Assembly: GCA_963204965.1 (NCBI GenBank)
Contig: CAUJKA010000163.1
Coordinates: 1 to 42,124 of the forward strand
Direction of reading: 5' to 3'
DNA: 42,124 bases
Origin: Planctomycetota bacterium
GTDB taxonomy: Bacteria > Planctomycetota > Planctomycetia > Pirellulales > Pirellulaceae
Shown: positions 26,191 to 35,071 of the stretch, piece after piece
Layout of the letters: each line of letters opens with the position of its first letter
How positions within the stretch are numbered: position 1 is the first letter of the stretch
The notes under the pieces: model-generated
The model's input: the letters and a program-made list of their open reading frames with translations, nothing else
What the model was told of the DNA's origin: nothing
Database searches by the model: none
Translations under genes and position numbers: made by a program

Positions 26191-28428
26191 CTACTTTGCA
26201 AGTGAAAATGCCTGATCTCGAACTTTCTCAAAGAACTCGGTGCGGGCTGGTCCGGTGAACGAGTCTACGATCGTCTGAGTTCGCAGGAAATAGTTTGGAA
26301 TGCGATCCATTTCTGCTTGGTTATCGCTGCGGTACTTCGTGACGAAGTGGCTGTACCATTGATACGCATCGCTGGGATACAGCCAGTCTTGCTCAATGGC
26401 TATGCGGATACCGCGAACCAAACGATCCTGATCGAGAGGCATGTTTGGGATACTGACTCGGTCAAGAAATCTTGAGACTAGCAATGCGTAAACTGCGTCG
26501 TTCGTTTCAATGGGGTACATGTCGGCTACCGCGTTCATGTAGGCGTCAGCATCAGCTTCATCTAGAATATAGTCAGTCTTTCCAAACAGACTAGCAACGG
26601 CCGTGTGATGATCCAGTGTACTGGGATAAAGTGAGGTGGCTCTTTCCAATAACTGATCCAGTTGTTCAGCCGTCAGAATTGAGTTGCGATTCTCCAACAG
26701 AATTCGCAATTCAAAAACCATCGCGCTCGGGCGTTCGTCTTTGAGTAGTTCATCGAACAAGCGAATACACTCGGGCGTAAGGTATCGGAACATTGGTTCA
26801 GTACTTAGTTCATACAAAGTAGCAGCATAGGTCTCTTGAGCAATAGGAGATTCGCTCTCAAGCCACTTCTGAAACTTCCGCAATTGCTCATCGCTACGTT
26901 CTGTTGCGCCGGAGAATCCGGAGATCATCATGCCCTGAACTTGTGGGAAGGTACCGCTAATTCTTATCGCTTCTTTCCAACGCAACGCGGCTCCACGTAG
27001 TACCTTGGCGTATAGCTCTTCGCCGCAATCGCTGGCGATGACTCGTGGTTGAGCGCGAATGAACTTAGCCGCTGCTTCAAACTCGTCAAATCTTTCCTTG
27101 GTTAATAGGCTTGCAATTCGGCCGATGGTGAGGTCGAAGTAGGGGTCTGTAAATCTTACGCGGTCAGCAACTTGTATCGCATGCTCGCATCCCAGTGCAA
27201 CAAGCGTTCCGTCTTTCGCAGCGTCCATACAAACTGCAGGGTGATCCAAGTTCTGTGGGATAGAAATCTCGAATCGGTTGATATGGATGTCTTGAAGAAA
27301 CGATTGCCACTTGCCATCTTGGCCAATTCGATTTCCCAAGACTAGAGCCCATGTGTAGTTTTCGAGAGTAAAAGCTTTGGCATCCAGGATACGGCTGATC
27401 AAGCTTACGAACCGCGAAGGATCTTGTACGGGGGAAGTAAGTTGGACGGCTCCGTTATCCCCAAACCAGTAATCGCTTTCAACTCCTGCTAGAGCAATCG
27501 TGTCTTTGAGCGTCAGCGTATTTTGTACAACTAGTTCTGCCGGCTGTTTGTCGATATGCCACCGGGCCAACCGATTCTGCGAGACAGCGATATACTTGCC
27601 TTCTGGATTAATTGAGACACGTGCATCTACGATTTGGCCCTCCTTGGTTCTGCTGAGTGTTTTGCAGTGGTCGTTCAGCACATGTAACTGTAGACCTGCT
27701 TTAGCTCGCGTTACCAAAGCAATTATGTTGGCCTTCTCGGAGTACGTGCAGAACTCGATCGGATCGGGAAACTCCGTGAGATAGAGTTGTGAGCCAGAAC
27801 CAATGTCGTGGATGGCGACGGCCTGCGATTTAACGACAAGACATTGTTGAGGCGACTTCAATAAGAAGGCCGATTTACATTCGCCAGGTGCGGGAAAGCT
27901 TGCGGTAGTTTTACCCGAGGCGACATCCCAGATTTGTACGCGGGAACCCACGGTGACAAGCCTTTCACCTGCTTGATCGAAATGAAAGCCGGAGGTGAGG
28001 ACCTCCTTGCTCTTGGGAATCTCAAACTTGATCGCAATCTTTGGATTTCTGGTAAAGGCCCGCTTCAAATTGGCGACAAGGTCAGGTTGTAGATGACCGA
28101 AGTCTTGCTTGTCGAAATCTATCTCGATTCGTTTCGCATTCATTTTCTCTGCAAGGAGCTTAGGTTCAACTCGCTCGAAATAACTGAAGGGGAGCTTTCG
28201 TTTGAAGACAAACGGAGTGCCATCACGCTGCCAATCGTACCCTCCACGACCTTGGTCTGTAACGACGTTGGCAGAAACAGTTGTTGTCGCAGCGGCTGAG
28301 CTCAGCCGTGGAGGTTCTTCGCATCCCAAGTTGATGATTGCGAGCAGCATGGCCACGGTCATTGCGATCACCATTCGGCAATCACGACGTACTCTTGGGT
28401 AGCGGATAAAAGATTCTCTATTGCTCAT
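26191..28428 (-). CDS. WD40-like exported or lipoprotein-like protein
   Basis: 745 residues. After a basic start and one helix (about 19-34) comes LGC, a possible but non-canonical lipoprotein site. Roughly 125-330 looks like a beta-propeller: FHFDQAGERLVTVGSRVQIWDVASG, then NPEGKYIAVSQNRLARWHI. The second half is helical and rich in Tyr/Leu. The start (ATG 28428) lies 11 bases inside the end of the leucine-rich-repeat gene, so the two are cotranscribed and probably coupled. An ATG upstream (28461) would extend further into the neighbour. The role is unknown. Confidence 0.7.
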   Translation of the reverse strand: MSNRESFIRYPRVRRDCRMVIAMTVAMLLAIINLGCEEPPRLSSAAATTTVSANVVTDQGRGGYDWQRDGTPFVFKRKLPFSYFERVEPKLLAEKMNAKRIEIDFDKQDFGHLQPDLVANLKRAFTRNPKIAIKFEIPKSKEVLTSGFHFDQAGERLVTVGSRVQIWDVASGKTTASFPAPGECKSAFLLKSPQQCLVVKSQAVAIHDIGSGSQLYLTEFPDPIEFCTYSEKANIIALVTRAKAGLQLHVLNDHCKTLSRTKEGQIVDARVSINPEGKYIAVSQNRLARWHIDKQPAELVVQNTLTLKDTIALAGVESDYWFGDNGAVQLTSPVQDPSRFVSLISRILDAKAFTLENYTWALVLGNRIGQDGKWQSFLQDIHINRFEISIPQNLDHPAVCMDAAKDGTLVALGCEHAIQVADRVRFTDPYFDLTIGRIASLLTKERFDEFEAAAKFIRAQPRVIASDCGEELYAKVLRGAALRWKEAIRISGTFPQVQGMMISGFSGATERSDEQLRKFQKWLESESPIAQETYAATLYELSTEPMFRYLTPECIRLFDELLKDERPSAMVFELRILLENRNSILTAEQLDQLLERATSLYPSTLDHHTAVASLFGKTDYILDEADADAYMNAVADMYPIETNDAVYALLVSRFLDRVSIPNMPLDQDRLVRGIRIAIEQDWLYPSDAYQWYSHFVTKYRSDNQAEMDRIPNYFLRTQTIVDSFTGPARTEFFEKVRDQAFSLAK

Positions 28429-31306
28429 AGCGGTTCCAAAAAGTAATTTCATCCCAGACATCTATGATTGCCTGGAACAAAGTTGCGGGCTGATCCTGAG
28501 GCTCGTTGATTCTCTGTCCATCATCGGAAAGCATGGGCAAAAGACTCTCTTTAGCGCGAGGTGAATATCTCGCAGGCATGATGAGATTTGTTTGGAGATT
28601 GTTCAAGTTTGTCGCAAATTGCCAGTAGTAGTCCCCCTGTTCCATAATTCGATGGTCCTGAGTGGCATGAAGCTGCTCAACGACCCCCGCGTCAGTATTG
28701 ATGTCCTCAATGTCGAAGGAAGCAAACCGAGAATTGGCGATGAACTTTAGCAGTCCATTTCCCGGAACCTTGGACCCTCGCATTGACACTCGGCGAGCGC
28801 TTGGGTGTCTCTTGGCAAGTTCGAACATAGCTTGCTCGTCAAGGATGGAGCCGTCGAGGTTAATTTCCAAATCGATATAAGGTACATCCGTCCATCCCAT
28901 GTTGGCCGCTTGGAGAGTCGTATGCCTAAGGCCAATTCCACGAATCTTGAAAAAGGAGGGGAGCTTTTCCAAAAGTGCTTGAGTGGGGCGATCCACGTAG
29001 ATCGCTTCAGTTTCACTACCAGGTTGCAGAATTAAATTCTCCCATCGGTCTCCATTGACGCCAGTGTCATTCACCCATAGACGTCTCAACTTTGGAAAAC
29101 TGGCATTCGATAGTTGGTCAGCGATGTGCTCGGGTACTTTCGTCCCCGTCAGACATAGTGCTGTTAGGTTGGGAAGACTTGCTATCATCGACAGTGTTTC
29201 ATCGCTCAATTGACAATGGCACAGAGCGAGCGTCTCGAGCGTCTTGCATTTGAGAATCTCTTGAACTTGTTCATCCTTAAGTTCAGCGCCACCACCCACA
29301 AAATATTTGAGGTTTTGAAGTCCGGAAAACTTCATGTCCTTCGGGCATGGCCCATGAAAGAATATGCCAGGGAGATCGGGCACATTGTCGATCAACACGC
29401 TGCGAGCATCTGGGGAAAGAACAACATAGTCTCGAAACTTTGGTAAGTTGACCAGCTTAACCGATTGAATAGCGAATGCTGGCGGGACTCCAATGTAAAA
29501 CACCGTTTCGATGTGTTCATGATTTTCAATCGACAGTTGTTTGAGTGAGTCGTGATTGAAAGCCAGCGTGGTTAGCTCAGGTAATGAAGAAAGCAACTCA
29601 TTAAGTTGCTTATGGGGCAAGCGCACTTCGTCGAGAGTCAGTTGCTGGATGGACTTTATGGATCTGATTTCATCGATCCGTCGTGCATCGATTCCGTACT
29701 TAGAAATGGTGAGTTGCTTCAACTGATTGCTTTGGGAAAGCACGGACCAATTGACGTTGGAAGTGTTGCAATGAAAGATGGATAGACACGCTAGGCCCTG
29801 CGAGTTTTCGAGCGACTTGATTAGTTTGTCCAGTTGTTTATTATGATACCCTGTATCTCTCTCCACAATCAGATTGCCATTTTGAACGATCATTGGATTG
29901 GCACTGCGTTTTTCTATTTTTGCTTCGTCGCTTACAGTCAGAACTAGATCAATCCCTTGACAATTTTCGATGGTCGCTTTTTCGATTTCGGAAACATCCA
30001 ACGTGAGGGTCTGGCTTGGCGCGATGTTCGATAGCTTGATCGACTTCACCATGGGGGACTTTGGCAGATAATCACTCTTCTTTTGAATTCGTTGCGGCTC
30101 AGATTCGTCGCCCGCCAGTTCGATGACATTGGGAATATCTTCCAAAGTCAAATCGAAGCTCTGGAGTACGTCTAGCAATACCTTTTCAAGAGATGGCAAA
30201 TTCGTAAGTTCGAGTGATAGAGGTTCGGTGTTTCTAGCCTCAGCACCTCCCAAGCATTCGATGAACTCCAACTTCGGCCATCCATGCAGTTTATGGACAA
30301 ACTTCTGCCCAGCGGGAGGCCTAGGCAACTGAATTCGCACGAGACTTTTAGCCCACGGAGGAATGGTCTCGAAATCGCACTGGACATTGGTGTGGAGCAA
30401 TCCCAGCTCCTCTAAGTTTGGCATCTCACCCAACGCATCCAATCCTTCTCTGGTGATGTTGGTCCGAGGCAAGCTGATGGACTTTAGATGCTTGGCTCGG
30501 CTCAATGTTGCGACAAACTGCTGGTCCAGTTTTCGCCCGCCCACACCTACGAACTTGAGTAAGGGAAGGTTAGGGATTTCGTCGAGCAATCGCAGGTCGT
30601 AGTCTCCGCCTTGAAGATACAAGCCTTGCAGGTAAGGGATTTGTAGCGCTTGCTGAATTTGTTCCGCAGTCGGATGCACTAACTGAACAGCGACCATCCT
30701 TTCGCTGGCGTATGCCAATCCCCAACCAGCAAGATGCCTTAGTGGAGTAGGGAGAAACGATGCAATCGCGTGCTTGCCTCCTTGGCTGGCAATCTTCTGT
30801 CCGTATTCACGATGTTGTTTGGATCGTCGAAGCAAAACTTGCGCGTAGAATATGATAACTGCGACAACTGTCGTGTAGACAAAGACATCCAGCAGTCGAA
30901 CGGTCCATCTACTCTTGGATTGTTGAACTTTTCGTCGCTGATAACGAAGGTAAAGGTAATAGCACGATCCGAACAATGTCCACAAGCCGATGTTTCCTAC
31001 GAGCCTGAGGAATGAAAAAGCCGTTGTGCCTTGGCCGCTTGACTGAACGTAGTACTTCAAGGGCCACCCGCCCATTGAGAAGCTGCCGATCTCTGGCGAA
31101 ATCATCCAGGACGGCTTCACGCTCACCGATGCACTGACGCTGCGATACTCATAGATCCAGTTCGATGCGCATCCGATGATCACCAGCAAGAACAGCATGA
31201 AATAGTTGAAGTAGGATAGCTTTCGAGTTCGCGGAGTGTTTGCTGCGGAAGGTTTGGGCTCATTTTCGATGATCGTGTCGAAAGAATCTGCATCGTGAGA
31301 ATTCAT
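28418..31306 (-). CDS. Membrane protein with long leucine-rich-repeat domain
   Basis: 962 residues. Helices are at about 32-52, 97-121 and 138-158. From about 200 to 860 it consists of irregular leucine-rich repeats such as LDEIPNLPLLKFVGVGG, LGEMPNLEELGLLHTNV and MIASLPNLTALCLTGTKV, with the usual LxxLxLxxN spacing. LRR domains generally bind proteins. The repeats follow membrane helices, so the domain may face the periplasm or the cytoplasm. Topology is not clear. It shares an overlapping end with the WD40-like gene and forms a two-gene unit on the minus strand. The ligand is unknown. Confidence 0.8.
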   Translation of the reverse strand: MNSHDADSFDTIIENEPKPSAANTPRTRKLSYFNYFMLFLLVIIGCASNWIYEYRSVSASVSVKPSWMISPEIGSFSMGGWPLKYYVQSSGQGTTAFSFLRLVGNIGLWTLFGSCYYLYLRYQRRKVQQSKSRWTVRLLDVFVYTTVVAVIIFYAQVLLRRSKQHREYGQKIASQGGKHAIASFLPTPLRHLAGWGLAYASERMVAVQLVHPTAEQIQQALQIPYLQGLYLQGGDYDLRLLDEIPNLPLLKFVGVGGRKLDQQFVATLSRAKHLKSISLPRTNITREGLDALGEMPNLEELGLLHTNVQCDFETIPPWAKSLVRIQLPRPPAGQKFVHKLHGWPKLEFIECLGGAEARNTEPLSLELTNLPSLEKVLLDVLQSFDLTLEDIPNVIELAGDESEPQRIQKKSDYLPKSPMVKSIKLSNIAPSQTLTLDVSEIEKATIENCQGIDLVLTVSDEAKIEKRSANPMIVQNGNLIVERDTGYHNKQLDKLIKSLENSQGLACLSIFHCNTSNVNWSVLSQSNQLKQLTISKYGIDARRIDEIRSIKSIQQLTLDEVRLPHKQLNELLSSLPELTTLAFNHDSLKQLSIENHEHIETVFYIGVPPAFAIQSVKLVNLPKFRDYVVLSPDARSVLIDNVPDLPGIFFHGPCPKDMKFSGLQNLKYFVGGGAELKDEQVQEILKCKTLETLALCHCQLSDETLSMIASLPNLTALCLTGTKVPEHIADQLSNASFPKLRRLWVNDTGVNGDRWENLILQPGSETEAIYVDRPTQALLEKLPSFFKIRGIGLRHTTLQAANMGWTDVPYIDLEINLDGSILDEQAMFELAKRHPSARRVSMRGSKVPGNGLLKFIANSRFASFDIEDINTDAGVVEQLHATQDHRIMEQGDYYWQFATNLNNLQTNLIMPARYSPRAKESLLPMLSDDGQRINEPQDQPATLFQAIIDVWDEITFWNRYEQ

Positions 31307-31472
31307 TGAGTAGGTCCGCGTCTAACAAGCTACGCCGCGCAAACGACATTTCCCAAAATGCCAGGGGCGTGGATAATGAAGAGTCCTTGCTAATATAGTA
31401 AACTAGGGCTTCCGTTTGCGAAGTTGCAAATAAAATCGTTGAAAAACTCTCTTGTCGCCGTGAGCACAAATC

Positions 31473-32387
31473 TTGAAAAGAACTCAGCCTTTTGTTCCCC
31501 GAACTCTGCTCGTGGCTTTCACACTTCTCGCAAGTTTTGCATGGAGTTCTTGGGTCAATGCACAAAGTGCCTCAAGGTCGAGCGTGCTACCGGCATCAAT
31601 CGCTCTTTGGAGTGGCGGAGCACCGGGGTCGAAAGAGCGTATGAAGGAGGCGGAAAAAGCAGACGAAGGGCCGGGTAAGTGCAATGTGACTAACGTGCAT
31701 CATCCGTCGATCACACCGTTCTTGCCAACAGCCGACAAAGCAACGGGAACCGCGGTGATCATTGCTCCTGGCGGTGGTCATCGCATGTTGTGTTTAGGAC
31801 ATGAGGGCAACAGTTTGGGCGAGTGGTTTGCAGAGCATGGAATAGCAGCGTTTGTACTTAAGTATCGATTGGCCCGCGAGGAAGGTTCGGTATATACAGT
31901 CGATGAACATGCCATGGCGGATACTCGTCGCGCCATTCGCATGGTGCGAAGTCGTTGCAAGGAGTGGAACATTCATCCCGAGCGAATTGGCGTTCTTGGA
32001 TTTTCAGCGGGTGGTGAATTAGCCGCGCTTGCGGCGATGGAATCCGATTCGGGAAATGCCAAGAGTGACGATGCCATTGAGCAGGCCAGTTGTCGGCCAG
32101 ACTTCCAAGCTTTGATCTATCCCGGTAGTTCAAAGCGATTTACCGTGACCAAAGGAATGCCTCCTGCGTTTATCGCACTGGGAGCCAAAGACCGTCCAGA
32201 TATTTCGTTGGGTATGGCCGAGCTTTACCTGAAGTACAAGGAAGCCGATGTTCCAGCCGAGTTGCACATCTACTCTAACGCAGGGCACGGCTTTGGCTAT
32301 CGACCCGAGGCGAAGTCGGCTGCTGCGGCTTGGCCCGAGCGACTGCGAGAATGGCTGGTTGATAGCAAGCTGCTGGTGGAAAAGTAG
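31473..32387 (+). CDS. Exported alpha/beta hydrolase (esterase/lipase-like)
   Basis: 304 residues. Signal peptide about 1-30 (ends WVNA). The oxyanion-type strand motif APGGGHR (98-104) and the nucleophile elbow GFSAGGE (176-182, Ser178) are clear. Likely partners are Asp240 (GAKDRP) and His272 (AGHGFG). This layout is that of the esterase/lipase-type BD-FAE/DLH group that removes acyl groups from polysaccharides, but substrate cannot be read from sequence. TTG 31473 is the only start that gives the full signal peptide. It is transcribed away from the LRR gene and leads into the PQQ-propeller gene 139 bases on. Confidence 0.85.
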   Translation: MKRTQPFVPRTLLVAFTLLASFAWSSWVNAQSASRSSVLPASIALWSGGAPGSKERMKEAEKADEGPGKCNVTNVHHPSITPFLPTADKATGTAVIIAPGGGHRMLCLGHEGNSLGEWFAEHGIAAFVLKYRLAREEGSVYTVDEHAMADTRRAIRMVRSRCKEWNIHPERIGVLGFSAGGELAALAAMESDSGNAKSDDAIEQASCRPDFQALIYPGSSKRFTVTKGMPPAFIALGAKDRPDISLGMAELYLKYKEADVPAELHIYSNAGHGFGYRPEAKSAAAAWPERLREWLVDSKLLVEK

Positions 32388-32526
32388 GGATGTTCTTTCG
32401 AGGCCGTGGGGCCAGCATGCTCTGAGTTATTGACGGTCTTAACGTGAGATGTCGAGGGGCTTGAAAAGTGCCTACTATAGGGCATGACAATCTAGCTCAA
32501 ACTGCTTGATCAATGGAGAATGAAAG

Positions 32527-33918
32527 ATGGTACTTCGATCGGATCATAGAACTTTTCAGAATTGCGGTCGAAGTAAGACGGCTATTGCTGCATATCTAAT
32601 GTTGACCATCGCGCTTGGTTCAGCGGGCCTGCCGGCCGATGACTTCTCGCAGTTTCGCGGTTCGGCGGCAGGGGTTACAGCTGATCAACCCATTCCGTTG
32701 CGTTGGTCGGAAAAGGAGAACATTGCCTGGAAGATTCGTCTTGCTGGTTCGGGTTGGTCGCAGCCGGTCATTTGGCAAAACCGAGTCTATATTACGGCGG
32801 CGGTTTCTAGTGAGGATCTTCGGCCCAAAAACTTCGCCGATGGCGTGAAGCTTCCGCAAAGCATGGGACTAGGCGGATTCACAAGTCCACCGAAAGTTAC
32901 GATCGACTGGCAGGTTCAGTGTTTCGACGCCGCGACCGGTCAGCAAGTTTGGGCCAAGACAATCAACAGCGGTCGACCTAAGTTCGCCACACATCCTTCA
33001 AACACCTATGCCACAGAATCACCGGTCGTTGATGCTAACGGCGTTGTTGCATTTTTTGGCGCTACAGGAACTGTGGCTCGACTAGATCACGCAGGGCAGG
33101 TTTGTTGGCAAAAGGAACTTGGTGCTTTCGCCAGCGACAATGGTTTTGGTACTGGCAGTTCGTTGGCTATTTATCAAGACAAAGTCTTTGTACAGCATTT
33201 TACCAAGGGTAGTAGCTTGGTAGCTGGTTACGACTTGCAATCTGGCGCTGAGAAGTGGACCTATGAACGAAAGTCCAAGGGCAGTTCTTGGAGTTCGCCA
33301 CTGGTTTGGCGTAACTCGCAGCGAGCTGAGTTGCTGGTTGCTGGCGGCGATGAGATTGACAGTCTTGATCCCGACTCGGGGAAGGTGATCTGGCGATTGA
33401 CTGGTGCCAAAGCTCCGACGGCATGCTCACTAGCTGCCGACAAGGATCGAATCTACTTCGGTGCGTCTGATCCGTTTTCGAAAGGTCCGTTGTTCGCGAT
33501 GTCTGTAGGTGCCAGTGGTGAAATTGCACCTGCGAAAAAGAACGGAACGTTCGATCATTGCGATTGGTTGGAAGCCAAGTCTGGGCCTGGTATGCCGTCA
33601 CCTGTTTCTGACGGACAATTCGTTTACGTGTTGGACAACAATATTCTTCGCTGTCACAACGCGGCAACGGGAAAGCGTGAATACCAGACTCGCGTACCCG
33701 ATATGAATCAAGTTGCCGCATCGCCGCTGGTGATTGGAAATAAGTTGTTGGCTTTGGATGAAGGCGGTGTAGCAGTACTCGTTAAAGCTGGGAAGGAATT
33801 CGAAGTCATCGGTGGTGGAAAACTTGACGATACGTTTTGGGCTACTCCTGCCGTGTGCGACGGTGCGATCTATCTCCGCGGTATCGACTCGCTTTACTGT
33901 GTCCGTCAATCGCCCTGA
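32527..33918 (+). CDS. Exported PQQ-type beta-propeller protein
   Basis: 463 residues. The first 35 or so are a signal peptide (KTAIAAYLMLTIALGSAGLPA). The rest is a propeller with WxxPLV- and GxVxW-type blades: FSQFRG, WKIRLAGSGWSQPVIWQNRVYI, FDAATGQQVWAKTI, SPLVWRNSQRAELLVAGGDEIDSLDPDSGKVIW. The opening 'FRG..GV..' region is typical of planctomycete outer PQQ proteins. It has GGAG ten bases before ATG. No quinoprotein dehydrogenase catalytic set is visible, so it is more likely a binding or scaffold propeller. Confidence 0.88.
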   Translation: MVLRSDHRTFQNCGRSKTAIAAYLMLTIALGSAGLPADDFSQFRGSAAGVTADQPIPLRWSEKENIAWKIRLAGSGWSQPVIWQNRVYITAAVSSEDLRPKNFADGVKLPQSMGLGGFTSPPKVTIDWQVQCFDAATGQQVWAKTINSGRPKFATHPSNTYATESPVVDANGVVAFFGATGTVARLDHAGQVCWQKELGAFASDNGFGTGSSLAIYQDKVFVQHFTKGSSLVAGYDLQSGAEKWTYERKSKGSSWSSPLVWRNSQRAELLVAGGDEIDSLDPDSGKVIWRLTGAKAPTACSLAADKDRIYFGASDPFSKGPLFAMSVGASGEIAPAKKNGTFDHCDWLEAKSGPGMPSPVSDGQFVYVLDNNILRCHNAATGKREYQTRVPDMNQVAASPLVIGNKLLALDEGGVAVLVKAGKEFEVIGGGKLDDTFWATPAVCDGAIYLRGIDSLYCVRQSP

Positions 33919-34026
33919 GGTTGTCGTTAAGATGAGACTGCTTCTTCAACACGAAACGCTTGGGCTGAAGGTGGAAAGCATCGCTAGGATTCCCTCGCTG
34001 CGGGAATTCTGGCGAATCCCACTACC

Positions 34027-34683
34027 TTACTTATGGCGGATCTTCTTTTGCGTTTTGGATGCTTGAACAATCATTCCCACCGTCTGATCAATGACAGTGA
34101 CCAGTTCATCATCAAATCGACACAAAAAGGTTTGCCAGACTTCCAAGGTCTGACCCGTTTCGTCGGTGACGATTCCTGTTAGGTGAAAGTAGATCATTTC
34201 GCCTTCGGAATCGGATCGAGTCAGCGTGAAGTCGCTGAGGCGAGTCGTAAACTGTTCCCACCAAGCCGTTGCTTGACCAAGGTGCTTCGTAACTTCGTTT
34301 AGGCCGTGATAAGTGCCAGAGAAGTTTTGCTCGGGGGCGACGAAGGTGTTCCATTCAATCTTGGGATGTAGCATCTCGATGAGTTGTGGTGTAGCTCCGT
34401 CCAACACGGCCTTCATATACCCAGTGCTGATGCGACGGATCAAACACTTCATGCGATTCCCGCGGCTGACCTCCGCTCGCTCGACGATGATCTCATTAAG
34501 CGGATGTCCCAGTGCGTCGGCGAGGTAGTTCGCAATGTAGGACTCGAGGATCAAACCCTTCTCAGCATTGCGTACCGTTCGTTCGGAGACTCCAGCAGCG
34601 CTCGCCAACTGGCGCTGACTCCAGCCTTTGCATTTTCTTAGGTTGCGGACCGTAGCTCCATCTACGCGAACTCCACGGTGCAT
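34027..34683 (-). CDS. XRE-family regulator fused to a SnoaL/NTF2-like domain
   Basis: 218 residues. Residues 6-58 are a lambda-repressor-like helix-turn-helix (VRNLRKCKGWSQRQLASAAG, then VSERTVRNAEKG). Residues about 85-205 have the alpha+beta-barrel pattern of the SnoaL/NTF2 superfamily: YMKAVLDGATPQLIEML, then WNTFVAPEQNFSGTYHGLNEV and FHLTGIVTDETGQTLEVWQTFLCRF. The second domain probably binds a small ligand that controls DNA binding. The start ATG 34683 has GAGG just upstream and is preferred to the longer frame from 34818. It converges with the propeller gene. The target is unknown. Confidence 0.75.
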   Translation of the reverse strand: MHRGVRVDGATVRNLRKCKGWSQRQLASAAGVSERTVRNAEKGLILESYIANYLADALGHPLNEIIVERAEVSRGNRMKCLIRRISTGYMKAVLDGATPQLIEMLHPKIEWNTFVAPEQNFSGTYHGLNEVTKHLGQATAWWEQFTTRLSDFTLTRSDSEGEMIYFHLTGIVTDETGQTLEVWQTFLCRFDDELVTVIDQTVGMIVQASKTQKKIRHK

Positions 34684-34952
34684 TGATTCCTCGCGGAAGC
34701 GAATTATTTCAGTGACTCGAACGATTGAGGCAACCGTCGAGCCAAAAGATATGGGGGTAAGGCTGGTTGGTAAATATGGGGTAAGTGTATTGGTTGGGCG
34801 GAATTTCGCCGTGGCCAAGCCAAGTGCGGCACCATTGGTGGAAAAGGTTGGGGAGTTTGCCGGATTCGGTTTCTTGGTAAAGGCCTAGAATTGCGGCACT
34901 TCCGCCACGAAACGCTGCGATCGCCTCACTTGGGGCGTGGTTCAATCTTCCG

Positions 34953-34978
34953 AGAATTCAGATAGGATTCTGAATTCT
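34953..34978. promoter_or_regulatory. Perfect dyad upstream of dnaE
   Basis: AGAATTCAG (34953-34961) and CTGAATTCT (34970-34978) are perfect 9-base inverted copies with an 8-base spacer, about 95 bases before the dnaE start and 270 beyond the preceding divergent gene start. It could be an operator or a stem in the leader RNA. Confidence 0.5.
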
Positions 34979-35071
34979 TCAAAGGAGTTCGACCCGCATC
35001 CTGAGCTGGAAGAACTCTCAGATTCATGCTGAATATTTTGCACGATTCCGCTACTGCCGAGCGATTTGAAA

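Noticed and set aside
33985..34015. GATTCCC...GGGAATTC stem after the propeller gene as terminator
   Set aside because: Short stem and no T-run. May be chance.
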